The notes beneath the pieces are model-generated. The model ran no database searches and was not told the DNA's origin. It worked only from the letters and a program-made list of their open reading frames with translations. A DNA stretch of 64,000 nucleotides, taken from UBA9300 sp032260385 (GTDB lineage: Bacteria > Bacteroidota > Bacteroidia > Bacteroidales > VadinHA17). Location of the stretch: assembly GCA_032260385.1 (NCBI GenBank), contig JAVVEL010000011.1, positions 1 through 64,000 on the forward strand, given 5' to 3'. Each line of letters starts with the position of its first letter. Position 1 is the stretch's first letter. Below are positions 27,801 through 36,391 of the stretch, piece by piece. The position numbers and the translations under genes are program-made.

Positions 27801-28059
27801 GCTCATCACCGGGATCCCCGTATTCAAGTTCTATACCCCTCGATTCAAGGAAAGATGCTACGCCCTTGTAACGTGGTTTGCCATCAACATAGGGAAGGTA
27901 GTCATCAGCATGGGTGAACTCCCTGAAGTCAGTATTATTTTCCCCGGACCATTTTTTCAGAAACTCATCAAACATTCTTTTCCATGCGGTTCCATGGACC
28001 AGGGCCGTTTTGGTGATTACCCCGTCAAGATCAAAAATTACAGCGTCAAATTTCAGCAT
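24898..28059 (-). CDS. Fusion of beta-phosphoglucomutase-like HAD and GH65 disaccharide phosphorylase
   Basis: The 1053-residue protein joins two enzymes. Residues about 1-245 are a HAD domain with FDLDGVITKT (nucleophile Asp10, acid/base Asp12), VASSSKNC and VVEDAVSGVQAGKNG, as in beta-phosphoglucomutase. From about 255 a GH65 protein follows: N-terminal beta-sandwich, (alpha/alpha)6 barrel with HLYHMLVTASPHHKDLDAGIPPRGLHGEAYRGHIFWD and the catalytic Glu in VMGPDEFHEK (about residue 746), and a C-terminal beta domain. Together they could split a glucose disaccharide such as trehalose, maltose or kojibiose with phosphate and turn beta-glucose 1-phosphate into glucose 6-phosphate. No signal peptide, so cytoplasmic. 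It faces the OtsA-OtsB gene across 130 bp. Confidence 0.9.
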   Translation of the reverse strand: MLKFDAVIFDLDGVITKTALVHGTAWKRMFDEFLKKWSGENNTDFREFTHADDYLPYVDGKPRYKGVASFLESRGIELEYGDPGDEPSKDTVCGLGNRKNLMFNKILEEEGVQVYDSTVSMIHRLKKLGVRIGVASSSKNCKPVLEVAGLLDLFETRIDGVVSAELGLHGKPEPDIFTTACDRLGVEYHRSVVVEDAVSGVQAGKNGNFGLVIGVAREDNVNELKINGGDIVLEDLSEISIEDINEWFEKGLDEDTWCLQYFDYDFEKERSREALLTVGNGYFGTRGALEESSANKVNYPGTYISGLYNRLNSNVAGKDIENEDLVNIPNWLPVKFRIGKDDWFSFDTESGMKINSMKRKLDFGKGELFREIELEDHKGRRTIVRSSRFAAMHYKHIAALKYTVIPLNYDEEITIRSELNGNHINAGVERYSDLNQQHMTHIAERIDCNRSYLKVQTTESNVIIKIAARHILNGSEDLDKVMKSECSKGKSCQNFTVMGKRGEEIVLEKLVSIYTSQDTRVTIPEKHARMAIDKMINYDRELELSAQTWERIWNELDIKVEGDRTAQKLIRLHLYHMLVTASPHHKDLDAGIPPRGLHGEAYRGHIFWDELYILPMYNIHFPEVVRSVLMYRYRRLDKARDAARENGFRGAMFPWQSGSDGREETQIVHLNPVSGKWGDDYSRLQRHVSLAIAYNLCNYYNVSGDKTFMMKYGAEMLFEICRFWESKCVYDDTRKGYHIHRVMGPDEFHEKLPGSKEGGLTDNAYTNIMVSWMMGRANEFVEMLEEEEKKKLLEKYEVGQEELDRWNDISSNLLLNVNDEGVIEQFEGYFDLEELDWDAYREKYGDIHRLDRILKAEGKSPDDYKLAKQADLLMVFFNLGFEKSGEIIKKLGYQMPGDYIRKNFDYYISRTSHGSTLSRLVHADLAYRLGDYDMAWDMYMQALSSDLVDIQGGTTGEGIHCGVMAGTVYMVLSVFCQLDLSGDEPSLCPDLPGHWKGVKFNFSFRDIHFRVAIFPKTLEIIADRSKKEKIKVHICGEKINLERGKIFKMNLNK

Positions 28060-28189
28060 ATAATGAACTATTTGTTACAAAATTTGGTAATAAGAGCCAG
28101 GAATAGTATTTTATTGAAAATTTCAAACAGGTACTTTTTTCTATTTTTTTGCTACAAAAATGATATTCTGCCTTTAAATACCCAAAATA

Positions 28190-30421
28190 ATGAAAAAATT
28201 ATTTATTGCATCCCTTCAATTGCCTGTAAATGTATTTTTTAATGATGAGGGTGTAAATATCATACAAACAGAGGGGGGGTCAATACCCGGCCTGCAGGAT
28301 TTCTACAGCAAATATGAAACCACCTGGGTCGGGCATACAGGGATAGAAAATTATGAATGCAGCGAAAGTGAAAAGATACAGCTTGACAAGAAGTTGAAGA
28401 AGTTCAATTATATTCCCGTATATACGGAAAACCAGGAATATGAATATTTTCTGCATGAATTCTCCAGGAATACCATCTGGCCATTATTTCATTATTTTCC
28501 ACAGGATGCCTCGTATAAAGATAAAGCCTGGGAAGCCTATAATGTGGTCAACCGTCTTTATGCAGAGAAATTAGCATCGCTAATGCAGGAAGGGGATATC
28601 CTGTGGATACACGATTTTCACCTCCTTCTTCTTCCAAAAATAGTAAGGGAGCTTAATCCAGGTGTGTCAATAGGCCTTTTCATACATATTCCATGGCCTT
28701 CCTATGAAGTTTTCAGATTATTACCCTGGCGTACGGAGATTCTTGAAGGAATGTTAGGATCAGACCTTTTAGGCTTTCATACCTACGGATATGTACGACA
28801 CTTCCTCAGCAGCATAAGGAGACTGCTGGGTTTTGATACCGTCTTTAACAGGATATCAATTGAGGAACGTACATTGATGGTGGATGCCTTCCCAAGGGGA
28901 ATACACTACGAAAAATTTGAAAAGGAAGTTAAGCTTCTTAAAGAAAATGGTTCTTCCCAGAAAAATGAAATACGAAAACAACTTCGTTTTTACCTTGAAA
29001 AATCGAACGAAAAAAAGATCATCCTCTCCATTGACCCTCTTGACTATACCAAGGGTATACCGCAAAGAATAAGGGCTTTTGAGCTTTTCCTCGAAGAGCA
29101 TCCTGAATATATTGAAAAGGTGAGTCTTCTCCTGGTTGCCCTGCCATCGGGAGAGACAGGTATGGCCTATGACAACCTGAAAAGACAGGTTGATGAGCTT
29201 GTGGGAAGGGTAAACGGTAACTATGGCACAATAACCTGGGTTCCGATAATATATCTTAACCAATATTTCTCAATTGAAGACTTGATAGGGCTTTATGCCT
29301 ATTCCAACATTGCCCTTATCCTTCCTTTCCGCGACGGCATGAATATGGCTGCCAAGGAATACATTGCTTCACGCATTGATGGCACCGGAGTACTTATACT
29401 CAGTGAACTTGCAGGTGCCGCAAAAGAACTTCACGAAGGCATAATTGTAAACCCGAATAACCTTGGCGCAGTGGTTAAGGCGATCAAGCAGGCCCTGGAG
29501 ATGCCGGAGGAAGAACAAATAAGGCGGAATAAAGTAATGACTGACAGGCTAAAACGCTATACCCTCGACAGGTGGGCCAATGAATTCATCTCCAAGCTGG
29601 AGGGAGTGAAGCAAATACAGGCAAGCACATTAACCAGGAAGCTTGGCGAAAATAAAAGAACGGAGATAATTACTGCTTATAAGAAAGCAAAAAAGAGGAT
29701 ACTTTTTCTTGACTATGACGGTACACTGTCATGGTTCATGAAAAATCCTGAAGATGCCAGGCCTGACGAAGAATTATACACCATCCTTGACAACCTCATA
29801 GCTGACAATAAGAACACCGTTACAATTATCAGCGGACGCGACAAGGAGACCCTTGGCCGCTGGTTCCCGGATAAATGGAAGCTCCACTTTATTGCAGAGC
29901 ACGGGGTATGGCTTAAACAGCCCGGTGGAGAATGGCATATGATGGAACAGATCGATAATGAATGGAAAAATTCGGTATTGCCCCTGCTTGAATTCTTTGT
30001 CGACCAGACCCCGCAGACTTTTATAGAACATAAAAACTTCTCACTGGTATGGCATTACAGGAAGGCTGACCCCGACCTCGGTGTCCAGAGAGCCTGGGAA
30101 CTGAAAGATGAATTACGATATCTAACAGCCAATCTGAACCTTGAGGTAATGGACGGTGACAAGGTGCTGGAAATAAAATATTCAGGAATAAATAAGGGAA
30201 GGGCGGCACTCCGGAAAATGGGTGACGAAAATTACAATTTTATCTTTGCTGTGGGAGATGACTGGACCGATGAGTATACCTTTGACTCCATGCCCGCTGA
30301 AGCTTATACAATAAAGGTGGGAACAAAAACAACCAGGGCCAGTTATTACGTTAAAACTGTTGATGATGTCAGGAAACTTCTAAAAATGTTTGGAGAAAAT
30401 AATCATAATAATTCCCCTTAA
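28190..30421 (+). CDS. otsAB: Bifunctional trehalose-6-phosphate synthase/phosphatase (OtsA-OtsB fusion)
   Basis: The 743-residue protein makes trehalose from UDP-glucose and glucose 6-phosphate. Residues 1 to about 480 are a GT20 synthase with WIHDFHLLLLPKIVR, FIHIPWPSYEVFRLLPWR, LDYTKGIPQRIRAFE, and LPFRDGMNMAAKEYIASR. From about 500 a HAD-type phosphatase has FLDYDGTLS, IISGRDKETL and VGDDWTDEYTF. The usual N-terminal GGL loop of OtsA is replaced by TEGGSIPGL. The fusion order is that found in plants and some bacteria. It is followed closely by a sugar transporter. Confidence 0.92.
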   Translation: MKKLFIASLQLPVNVFFNDEGVNIIQTEGGSIPGLQDFYSKYETTWVGHTGIENYECSESEKIQLDKKLKKFNYIPVYTENQEYEYFLHEFSRNTIWPLFHYFPQDASYKDKAWEAYNVVNRLYAEKLASLMQEGDILWIHDFHLLLLPKIVRELNPGVSIGLFIHIPWPSYEVFRLLPWRTEILEGMLGSDLLGFHTYGYVRHFLSSIRRLLGFDTVFNRISIEERTLMVDAFPRGIHYEKFEKEVKLLKENGSSQKNEIRKQLRFYLEKSNEKKIILSIDPLDYTKGIPQRIRAFELFLEEHPEYIEKVSLLLVALPSGETGMAYDNLKRQVDELVGRVNGNYGTITWVPIIYLNQYFSIEDLIGLYAYSNIALILPFRDGMNMAAKEYIASRIDGTGVLILSELAGAAKELHEGIIVNPNNLGAVVKAIKQALEMPEEEQIRRNKVMTDRLKRYTLDRWANEFISKLEGVKQIQASTLTRKLGENKRTEIITAYKKAKKRILFLDYDGTLSWFMKNPEDARPDEELYTILDNLIADNKNTVTIISGRDKETLGRWFPDKWKLHFIAEHGVWLKQPGGEWHMMEQIDNEWKNSVLPLLEFFVDQTPQTFIEHKNFSLVWHYRKADPDLGVQRAWELKDELRYLTANLNLEVMDGDKVLEIKYSGINKGRAALRKMGDENYNFIFAVGDDWTDEYTFDSMPAEAYTIKVGTKTTRASYYVKTVDDVRKLLKMFGENNHNNSP

Positions 30422-30494
30422 AGTATCACCAGTAAAAATAATACATGATTATTTAAGCAGTTTAATATCTTTACGCAAATTTCACAAAAAACAG

Positions 30495-31799
30495 ATGAAT
30501 AGCCAGAATCTACGGGCCAGGCTTGTATCGCGCGAAAACATCCTGCCATTTATCCTGATCACTTCCCTTTTCTTCATGTGGGGGCTGGCAAATAATATGA
30601 CCGACACTTTGCTGGCTGCTTTCAAGAGGATCATGAGCATGTCAGATACCAGGACATCGCTGATCCAGGTGGCATGTTATGGCCTTGGTTATTTCATTTT
30701 TGCCCTGCCGGCAGCTATTTTTATAAAGCGTTTTTCCTATAAATCAGGTGTCTTGCTCGGGCTGGGCCTCTACCTCATAGGATGTTTACTTTTCTTCCCT
30801 GCCAGGGTAACAGGTAATTATTTTCATTTCCTCGGTGCACTGTGGATACTTTTCGGCGGCCTTTCGGTACTTGAAACTGCTGCCAACCCCTATATTATTA
30901 CCATGGGAAATGAAGAAACAGGGACCAGGAGGCTGAACCTGGCGCAATCATTCAACCCCCTGGGCTCAATAAGCGGGGTAGTTATAAGCCAGGTCTTTAT
31001 ACTCTCGGAACTTAACCTTGCCGGTGAGGCGGAGCGCATGGCAATGAATCCCGAGAAGCTGAACATAATAAAGGCGGGCGAACTGAATGCCGTTACCACT
31101 ACTTATGTGTCAATCGGTTTGCTACTGCTGATATTATGGATTATGATCCTTATCACGAGGATGCCAAGGGCATCGGACCAGGGCTCAAAAGTTGATCTGA
31201 AAGCAACACTTAAGCGACTGCTGCACAACCGTAACTATGTTATGGGAGTAATAGCACAGTTCTTCTACGTTGGTGCTCAGATAGGAGTATGGTCTTTTAC
31301 CATAAGATATGCCATGTCAGCACTGAATCTTGAAAACACAGAGCTTGCTGCAGGGAAAACACCCGAACAGGTTGCCGCCGGTTATTATATAGCAGCACTG
31401 ATCCTTTTTGCAGCTTCAAGGTTTATATTCACCTTTTTAATGCGGTACATCAAGCCTATCAAGTTGCTGATCTTTGCTTCTCTTATGGCAATGGCAAGCA
31501 CCCTTGTCGTAATATTCGGTGATGGGATGGCCGGGGTGATTGCCCTGGTGGTAATATCAATGTTTATGTCACTCATGTTTCCCACCATCTTTGGACTTGG
31601 TGTAAGGGGACTGGGAGAAGATACAAAAATCGGGGGCTCGGGGCATATAATGGCAATAGTAGGCGGTGCTGTTATCACTGCCATACAGGGGCAGGTGTCT
31701 GATCTGACCGGCAGTATTCACCTGGCATATTTTGTTCCCCTGGCCTGTTTCCTTTACATAGCCTTTTACGCTTTCTCAAACAGGCTCAGGACCGACTGA
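30495..31799 (+). CDS. FucP-family sugar:proton symporter (MFS)
   Basis: The 434-residue protein has twelve hydrophobic segments and the FucP/GluP-family signatures: FILITSLFFMWGLANNMTD, QVACYGLGYFIFALPAA, SVLETAANPYIITMG and LAQSFNPLGSISG. Family members import fucose, glucose, galactose or oligosaccharides with protons. The neighbouring trehalose genes suggest glucose or a disaccharide. ATG 30495 is preferred because the long frame to 30390 overlaps otsAB and starts with an unrelated stretch. Confidence 0.88.
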   Translation: MNSQNLRARLVSRENILPFILITSLFFMWGLANNMTDTLLAAFKRIMSMSDTRTSLIQVACYGLGYFIFALPAAIFIKRFSYKSGVLLGLGLYLIGCLLFFPARVTGNYFHFLGALWILFGGLSVLETAANPYIITMGNEETGTRRLNLAQSFNPLGSISGVVISQVFILSELNLAGEAERMAMNPEKLNIIKAGELNAVTTTYVSIGLLLLILWIMILITRMPRASDQGSKVDLKATLKRLLHNRNYVMGVIAQFFYVGAQIGVWSFTIRYAMSALNLENTELAAGKTPEQVAAGYYIAALILFAASRFIFTFLMRYIKPIKLLIFASLMAMASTLVVIFGDGMAGVIALVVISMFMSLMFPTIFGLGVRGLGEDTKIGGSGHIMAIVGGAVITAIQGQVSDLTGSIHLAYFVPLACFLYIAFYAFSNRLRTD

Positions 31800-31872
31800 T
31801 TATTGAGCTTTTCACCGGTGGCCTGAGGCAAAACGGCAGGTGGGAAAACCTGGAATAAATTCGAAAATCCTG

Positions 31873-32487
31873 CTACCTGTAATAATAAACTATAAGTTCA
31901 GCCTGCTGCTTTACAAGGTCAATCTTACCTATCGTCACCTTTATTATTTTAAAGCCGGTAAGCTCCTTGAGTACCGTTATAAGATGTTCTTCCCCCTTGT
32001 ATACGTCTTCGAGCTTATCATAAATTATTTCCTTTTGCATATGTTTGTTTGTGCAAAGGAATATTTCGAGGACCCATACCGGTATAATTACCAGGGTATT
32101 ATAGAGGATAATGCCATTTACAGGATCGGAAAAGGCAACAAGGGAATTAATCATCGCAACTGCAATAACAAGGAAAAGATATGTCATTTCCCTGACGGGT
32201 ATACTCTGGGTCCGGAAACGCAGAATCCCAAATAAGGCAAAAAGGCCAAGGGCAATCCCAAGATTTAAATCAACCATGTCGAGAACCGTACATATCATAA
32301 ATACGGCCACACCCATGAGGAAGAAGCCAAAGAGGTATTCCGGTATTCCTTCCTTCCTGTATTCGTAATAGAGAAGCCTGACCAGGATAATCAGGGAAAC
32401 AATGTTCATCCCGAACCTTAGCAGGAACTCTTTTGTTTGTTCCAGGTCAATTGAGCCAATGAAGGCGGCCAGATAAAAATCAGTCAT
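31873..32487 (-). CDS. DUF4956 membrane protein
   Basis: The 204-residue protein has four hydrophobic segments between about residues 25 and 145, and a soluble C-terminal domain. The core segment ALGLFALFGILRFRTQSIPVREMTYLFLVIAVAMINSL is characteristic of DUF4956. Function unknown; the family is often found beside CotH-like kinases and VTC-type polyphosphate polymerases, and here it follows two CotH-like genes by 9 bp. No VTC gene is seen in the window. Confidence 0.85.
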   Translation of the reverse strand: MTDFYLAAFIGSIDLEQTKEFLLRFGMNIVSLIILVRLLYYEYRKEGIPEYLFGFFLMGVAVFMICTVLDMVDLNLGIALGLFALFGILRFRTQSIPVREMTYLFLVIAVAMINSLVAFSDPVNGIILYNTLVIIPVWVLEIFLCTNKHMQKEIIYDKLEDVYKGEEHLITVLKELTGFKIIKVTIGKIDLVKQQAELIVYYYR

Positions 32488-32496
32488 CCGGGTAAA

Positions 32497-33525
32497 TTAT
32501 TTATTACATGATTCAATAAAAATATCAATGATCTCATCCTTATTGTAGAGTTTGTAGAAACTATTTACAAACCTTATCAGGTCATTTCTTTCCCGGCCCT
32601 TAAGATACTCAAATTCTTTTATTGTGTCAATTATATTGTCTTCCAGCCCAAGATAATGATCGAGGACAGCCCTGTATTCCTCCCTGCTGCGACAGGGTCC
32701 GAAAAATGCCCTGTCGGTTATTTTTTTCAGCCCTAAATCCGTACGCGCAGTTGAATAGTGAGCATTCACCCATCCTGAATAATCAAAGTCGTAGGGCACG
32801 GCTATTAAGTTTTCCATAGACTCTTCATTGCCGAAGACCTTTAAATTATGTATGAGTGGAACAGCCCAGTCAGAATTGGCTATTAGATACTCAAAGACCG
32901 ATAATTTTAGAAGTATATCATTTTCAACGTTTTTCGTCCTGATTTCAATATCTTCTATTTCACCTACACCGAACCTTTTTCCCAGGAAATCCACCGGCTC
33001 AAGAATGAAACCGGTCTTTTTTGCGTACAGGGCATCGGATTTTATATCATAATAAGAAATATTCAGAAGCCTCACCCTGAAACTGTAATCTGTCACCAGG
33101 TTATATAATTTGTAAGCCAGGTATTCTCTTAAAACATAGTTTTGATATTCTTCACCCTCTTTGCAATGGCTCACAAGTTTTACCCTGTCAAGCTTATCAA
33201 GGTCTGAGTATCCTGTTTCAATATTCTTCATGTTAAGCATTACCGGTGGAAAATCACAGGTGCGGCGACGGAAATTACCTCTTGCACTAACCTTTATTCT
33301 TGCAAAAATCGAATCACTCTCACCGGTGTAAACTGTGAGTTTCGCATCCAGATCTTCCTCTTCTGATTTTCCCTTCATGAAAGTCCCGATATCGAAGGCG
33401 AGTTTTATGTCAAGGGCCTCTTCTTCAAGGAAGAGGCCAAAAACCTTGCCCTGCTCAGATTGTGCATAAAGAGGCCGGGGAAAAAGAACAATTGCCAGTG
33501 ATATGATAAAAAGTATCCTCTGCAT
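32497..33525 (-). CDS. Secreted CotH-kinase-like protein, copy 1
   Basis: The 342-residue protein has a signal peptide (cleavage after PLYAQ). It shares with the gene at 33553-34623 an ordered set of segments that resemble the CotH atypical kinase fold: SARGNFRRRTCDFPPVMLN (like the RG..Kxsf strand), VLREYLAYKLYNLVTDYSFRVRLL, GFILEPVDFLGKR (the lid Glu region), ANSDW....HNLKV, and VPYDFDYSGWVN, where CotH has a DxD metal site. If real, it would phosphorylate proteins or glycans outside the inner membrane. The assignment rests on reading, not on a profile search. Confidence 0.6.
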   Translation of the reverse strand: MQRILFIISLAIVLFPRPLYAQSEQGKVFGLFLEEEALDIKLAFDIGTFMKGKSEEEDLDAKLTVYTGESDSIFARIKVSARGNFRRRTCDFPPVMLNMKNIETGYSDLDKLDRVKLVSHCKEGEEYQNYVLREYLAYKLYNLVTDYSFRVRLLNISYYDIKSDALYAKKTGFILEPVDFLGKRFGVGEIEDIEIRTKNVENDILLKLSVFEYLIANSDWAVPLIHNLKVFGNEESMENLIAVPYDFDYSGWVNAHYSTARTDLGLKKITDRAFFGPCRSREEYRAVLDHYLGLEDNIIDTIKEFEYLKGRERNDLIRFVNSFYKLYNKDEIIDIFIESCNK

Positions 33526-33552
33526 TAGCTTCTGATTTAGAGTTAATCCTGC

Positions 33553-34623
33553 CTACCTGTCTTCACATTCAAGTGAGAAAACATTTATTAAACGGTCCTT
33601 TTCAAGTAAATTGAAAAACCCGTCAAGATAATCATTGACATACTTTGCTGTTCTTTCAGATATTAATTCGCACCTATCCTTGACAGAATAAAAAGCTTCC
33701 CTGTTATCCATAAATTCCTGCAGGATCCTTTTGTATACACTATCGGGCCTGCAGGGTCCCATATAAAATCTTTCCCTTACGTCTTTAATGGGAAACAGCT
33801 CATGAGGAACCGCATAGGAGGCATTTATAAATCCTGAATAATCAAAATCATAAGGTATGGGTATGCCCAGTTGCTCTTCCAGTTTTTTAACAACTTTCAT
33901 ATTATGGTAAGTAATCAGCTGCCAGTCGGTATTCCCAATCATATACTGGAAAATTGCCATCCTGTCGAGCATGTCAGGAACCATGGTGTTATACCTCAGG
34001 GGAATATTTTCCAGTTCCATGACATCCAGGCGGTCTTCAAGGAGATTCATTGGTTCAATCAAAAATCCGTACTTCCTGTAAAACCTGCCTTTCTTACCTG
34101 TGTCAATATAATTCACCCTCAGCAAACGTACCCTGAAACTGTAATCTGTCACAAGATTATACATCTTATATATAAGGTATTCCTTAATAACATAGTCGTC
34201 ATAAGCGCTTGGTAAATTACAGTGCGTTACCATCTTAATATTCGTCATACTGTCAATGTCGTCATAAATGGTATTGGTGTTTTTGAAGTTAAGTCTTATC
34301 GGGGGGAAAGCACATATTTCCCTCCTTCGCTCACCCCTGGATCTCAGCCTGATGTCATAACTTACAGAATCGTCATCATCATTATAAAATGTTATTACCG
34401 CATCCATGTATTCATCGGGTTTTTTACGCATATATTCCGTTACATCGAATTTAATGCTTATATCGAGTGCTTCCTCCCTGTCAAATAAGCCCTGGATATC
34501 ATCCTGGCTAAGAGTGAGTGTATCGGGTAAGGGATCATCCTGTGAGAAGGCGGGGATGCAATTGAAAAGAAGCAATGATAAAAAAATCATTAAACCTGTT
34601 CTTAATCTCAATTTTTGTTTCAT
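33553..34623 (-). CDS. Secreted CotH-kinase-like protein, copy 2
   Basis: The 356-residue protein starts with a signal peptide (cleavage after PAFSQ). Matching its neighbour it carries LRSRGERRREICAFPPIRLNFKN, VIKEYLIYKMYNLVTDYSFRVRLLRVNY, GFLIEPMNLLEDR, IGNTDWQLITYHNMKV and PIPYDFDYSGFINASY. The identity between copies is clear but far from complete, so the duplication is old. It ends 27 bp before copy 1 and follows the rhomboid gene by 2 bp, so it is part of one operon. A family name beyond CotH-like cannot be given. Confidence 0.6.
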   Translation of the reverse strand: MKQKLRLRTGLMIFLSLLLFNCIPAFSQDDPLPDTLTLSQDDIQGLFDREEALDISIKFDVTEYMRKKPDEYMDAVITFYNDDDDSVSYDIRLRSRGERRREICAFPPIRLNFKNTNTIYDDIDSMTNIKMVTHCNLPSAYDDYVIKEYLIYKMYNLVTDYSFRVRLLRVNYIDTGKKGRFYRKYGFLIEPMNLLEDRLDVMELENIPLRYNTMVPDMLDRMAIFQYMIGNTDWQLITYHNMKVVKKLEEQLGIPIPYDFDYSGFINASYAVPHELFPIKDVRERFYMGPCRPDSVYKRILQEFMDNREAFYSVKDRCELISERTAKYVNDYLDGFFNLLEKDRLINVFSLECEDR

Positions 34624-34625
34624 GA

Positions 34626-35315
34626 TTACCGGTTTTTTATTTCTAATGTTTCATCATAATCCTTATAGGCTTCATACTCATCTTCATACTCATCTTCGTA
34701 ATACCAGTCGGGCATTTTTTTCTGGGGACCCTGTTTCCTGTATAATACAGCCAGTATTAAACCGGCCCCAGCACCCAGCATATGTGATTCCCATGACACA
34801 TGAATATCAATTAAGGGGAACATGCCCCATACCATTGAGCCATATAGGAAGACCACAAGAAGAGAAAGGGCCATCAGGCGAAAATATTTTCTGATAATCC
34901 CGCTGAAAAAAAGGAAAGAAGCAAGAGCATAAACCAGGCCGCTGGCACCTATGTGCCATGCATCCCTCCCTGCAATCCATACTAAGAGTCCTGTCAGCAG
35001 CCATGACCAGCCTGCAATGCTGAAGGCTATATCTGAGTAAAAATAAAACACTGCCGTTCCAAGAACAAATAGCGGGATGGTGTTATTAAGGAGGTGCCCG
35101 TAATCACTGTGAACAAAGGGGGAGGTGATTATTCCGGTCAGCCCTCTTGCCTCCAGCGGAAATATACCAAGGTAGTAGAAACTTACATCAAGCTGCGCTT
35201 CCAGGAACATTATCAGCCACAGCAATATTATAAAAACTGAAGGAATAAGCATACTCAACAGTAGTTTTTTCCTGAACAGTTTCCCAGTTACTTTATCATC
35301 AAAATTTGAGCTCAT
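34626..35315 (-). CDS. Rhomboid-family intramembrane serine protease
   Basis: The 229-residue protein has six or so TM segments and the rhomboid catalytic elements: HSDYGHLLNN (about 69-78) with the oxyanion-side Asn/His, GASG with Ser125, and the catalytic His178 in WESHMLGAGAG. Family members cut TM helices of other proteins within the membrane. The cytoplasmic C-terminus carries an unusual Tyr/Asp/Glu-rich tail, YYEDEYEDEYEAYKDYDE. Its ATG overlaps the stop of the preceding oxidoreductase gene (4 bp). Confidence 0.88.
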   Translation of the reverse strand: MSSNFDDKVTGKLFRKKLLLSMLIPSVFIILLWLIMFLEAQLDVSFYYLGIFPLEARGLTGIITSPFVHSDYGHLLNNTIPLFVLGTAVFYFYSDIAFSIAGWSWLLTGLLVWIAGRDAWHIGASGLVYALASFLFFSGIIRKYFRLMALSLLVVFLYGSMVWGMFPLIDIHVSWESHMLGAGAGLILAVLYRKQGPQKKMPDWYYEDEYEDEYEAYKDYDETLEIKNR

Positions 35316-36301
35316 AAATCAATTTCCGGGGGATAAATTATACCTGCCTTTTTCCTTATCCTGTCCAGTGTCCTTATCAGGTCCCTGCTGAAAGACAGTG
35401 GTACAACAGGGCTTTCCTTTAAACCCCTGTCAAGGCACCGCATCACTTCCGCCGCCTCATAATGAAAACCCATGTCTGCAGGCTTATAGGTATAAGCTTC
35501 CCTGTTGCCACCCGCATATTCTATTTTAAGGTGCTGGATATGATCTCTGCCCCTGCTGATACTTATGTTGGCATTTTCACAAATTATCAGGGTTCCCGTC
35601 CCTCCGTCATTTGTAAACGAACTGTACAGGGAGGCACCCCGGCCGTCCTTGTATCCAAACAAAATACCTATTGACTCGTCCACACCTGTTGGTGCAAACA
35701 CGATATTTGTTTCAATAATGTCGGGATTGCCCAGAAAGGTCAGGGCATCAATAACAGGATAAATGCCTATATCAAGCAAAGATCCTCCAGCCAGCAGGGG
35801 ATTAAATGTTCTGGCTTCAGGATCATAAGGAGCCTTGAAAGCAAACCTGGAAATTATATACTGCACAGGCCCGGCAGCACCGACCGATATTAACTCACCG
35901 GCTTTTTTATACGAAGGCTGGAAAGGAGGCCACAGGGCTTCCATCAGGAAGACCCTGTTTTCCATTGCAGCACTTATCATTTGATCAACCTGGACACCGT
36001 TTACCGCAAAGGCTTTTTCGCAAAGCACCGCTTTGCCATTCCTCAGGCATAGCATAGTGTGCTCATGATGATGTGAGTGTGGTGTAGCCACATATACAAT
36101 GTCAAGCTCCGGGTCGGAGGCAAACTGTAGGTAATCGTCATATGATTTCATGTAGCCATGCTCCTGTGCAAAATCTTTCGCTCTCTCCGTGCTCCTGGAT
36201 ACCACAGAGTAGAGGTTTGCATTGTCAAGTCCCTTGAGGCCTCTCGTAAACTTATGCGCTATCCTGCCCGGCCCTATTATACCCCAGTTATATTTTTTCA
36301 T
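35312..36301 (-). CDS. Gfo/Idh/MocA-family oxidoreductase
   Basis: The 329-residue NAD(P)-dependent dehydrogenase starts with a Rossmann fold (WGIIGPGRIAHKFTRGL), followed by VYVATPHSHHHEHTMLCL and VLCEKAFAVN, the family's EKP-type motif with Ala for Pro. The C-terminal half has the GGSLLDIGIYPVIDAL segment. Substrates in the family are sugars, inositol or trans-dihydrodiols; the closest type appears to be the dihydrodiol-dehydrogenase/xylose group. It is first in a leftward operon with rhomboid, CotH-like and DUF4956 genes. Confidence 0.88.
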   Translation of the reverse strand: MKKYNWGIIGPGRIAHKFTRGLKGLDNANLYSVVSRSTERAKDFAQEHGYMKSYDDYLQFASDPELDIVYVATPHSHHHEHTMLCLRNGKAVLCEKAFAVNGVQVDQMISAAMENRVFLMEALWPPFQPSYKKAGELISVGAAGPVQYIISRFAFKAPYDPEARTFNPLLAGGSLLDIGIYPVIDALTFLGNPDIIETNIVFAPTGVDESIGILFGYKDGRGASLYSSFTNDGGTGTLIICENANISISRGRDHIQHLKIEYAGGNREAYTYKPADMGFHYEAAEVMRCLDRGLKESPVVPLSFSRDLIRTLDRIRKKAGIIYPPEIDL

Positions 36302-36391
36302 AGTATGTCTTTCGTACTTAACAAATGCCTTTTCGTCCCTTAAACTTTATTAAAGGTAACAAAATTGTGTGTACCATGAATGCCGTAAGCC
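36302..36391. other. Short intergenic stretch
   Basis: The upstream region of the Gfo/Idh gene. TACCTTTA on the minus strand is a weak -7-like sequence. Nothing else is recognised before the outer-membrane-protein remnant begins. Confidence 0.3.
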
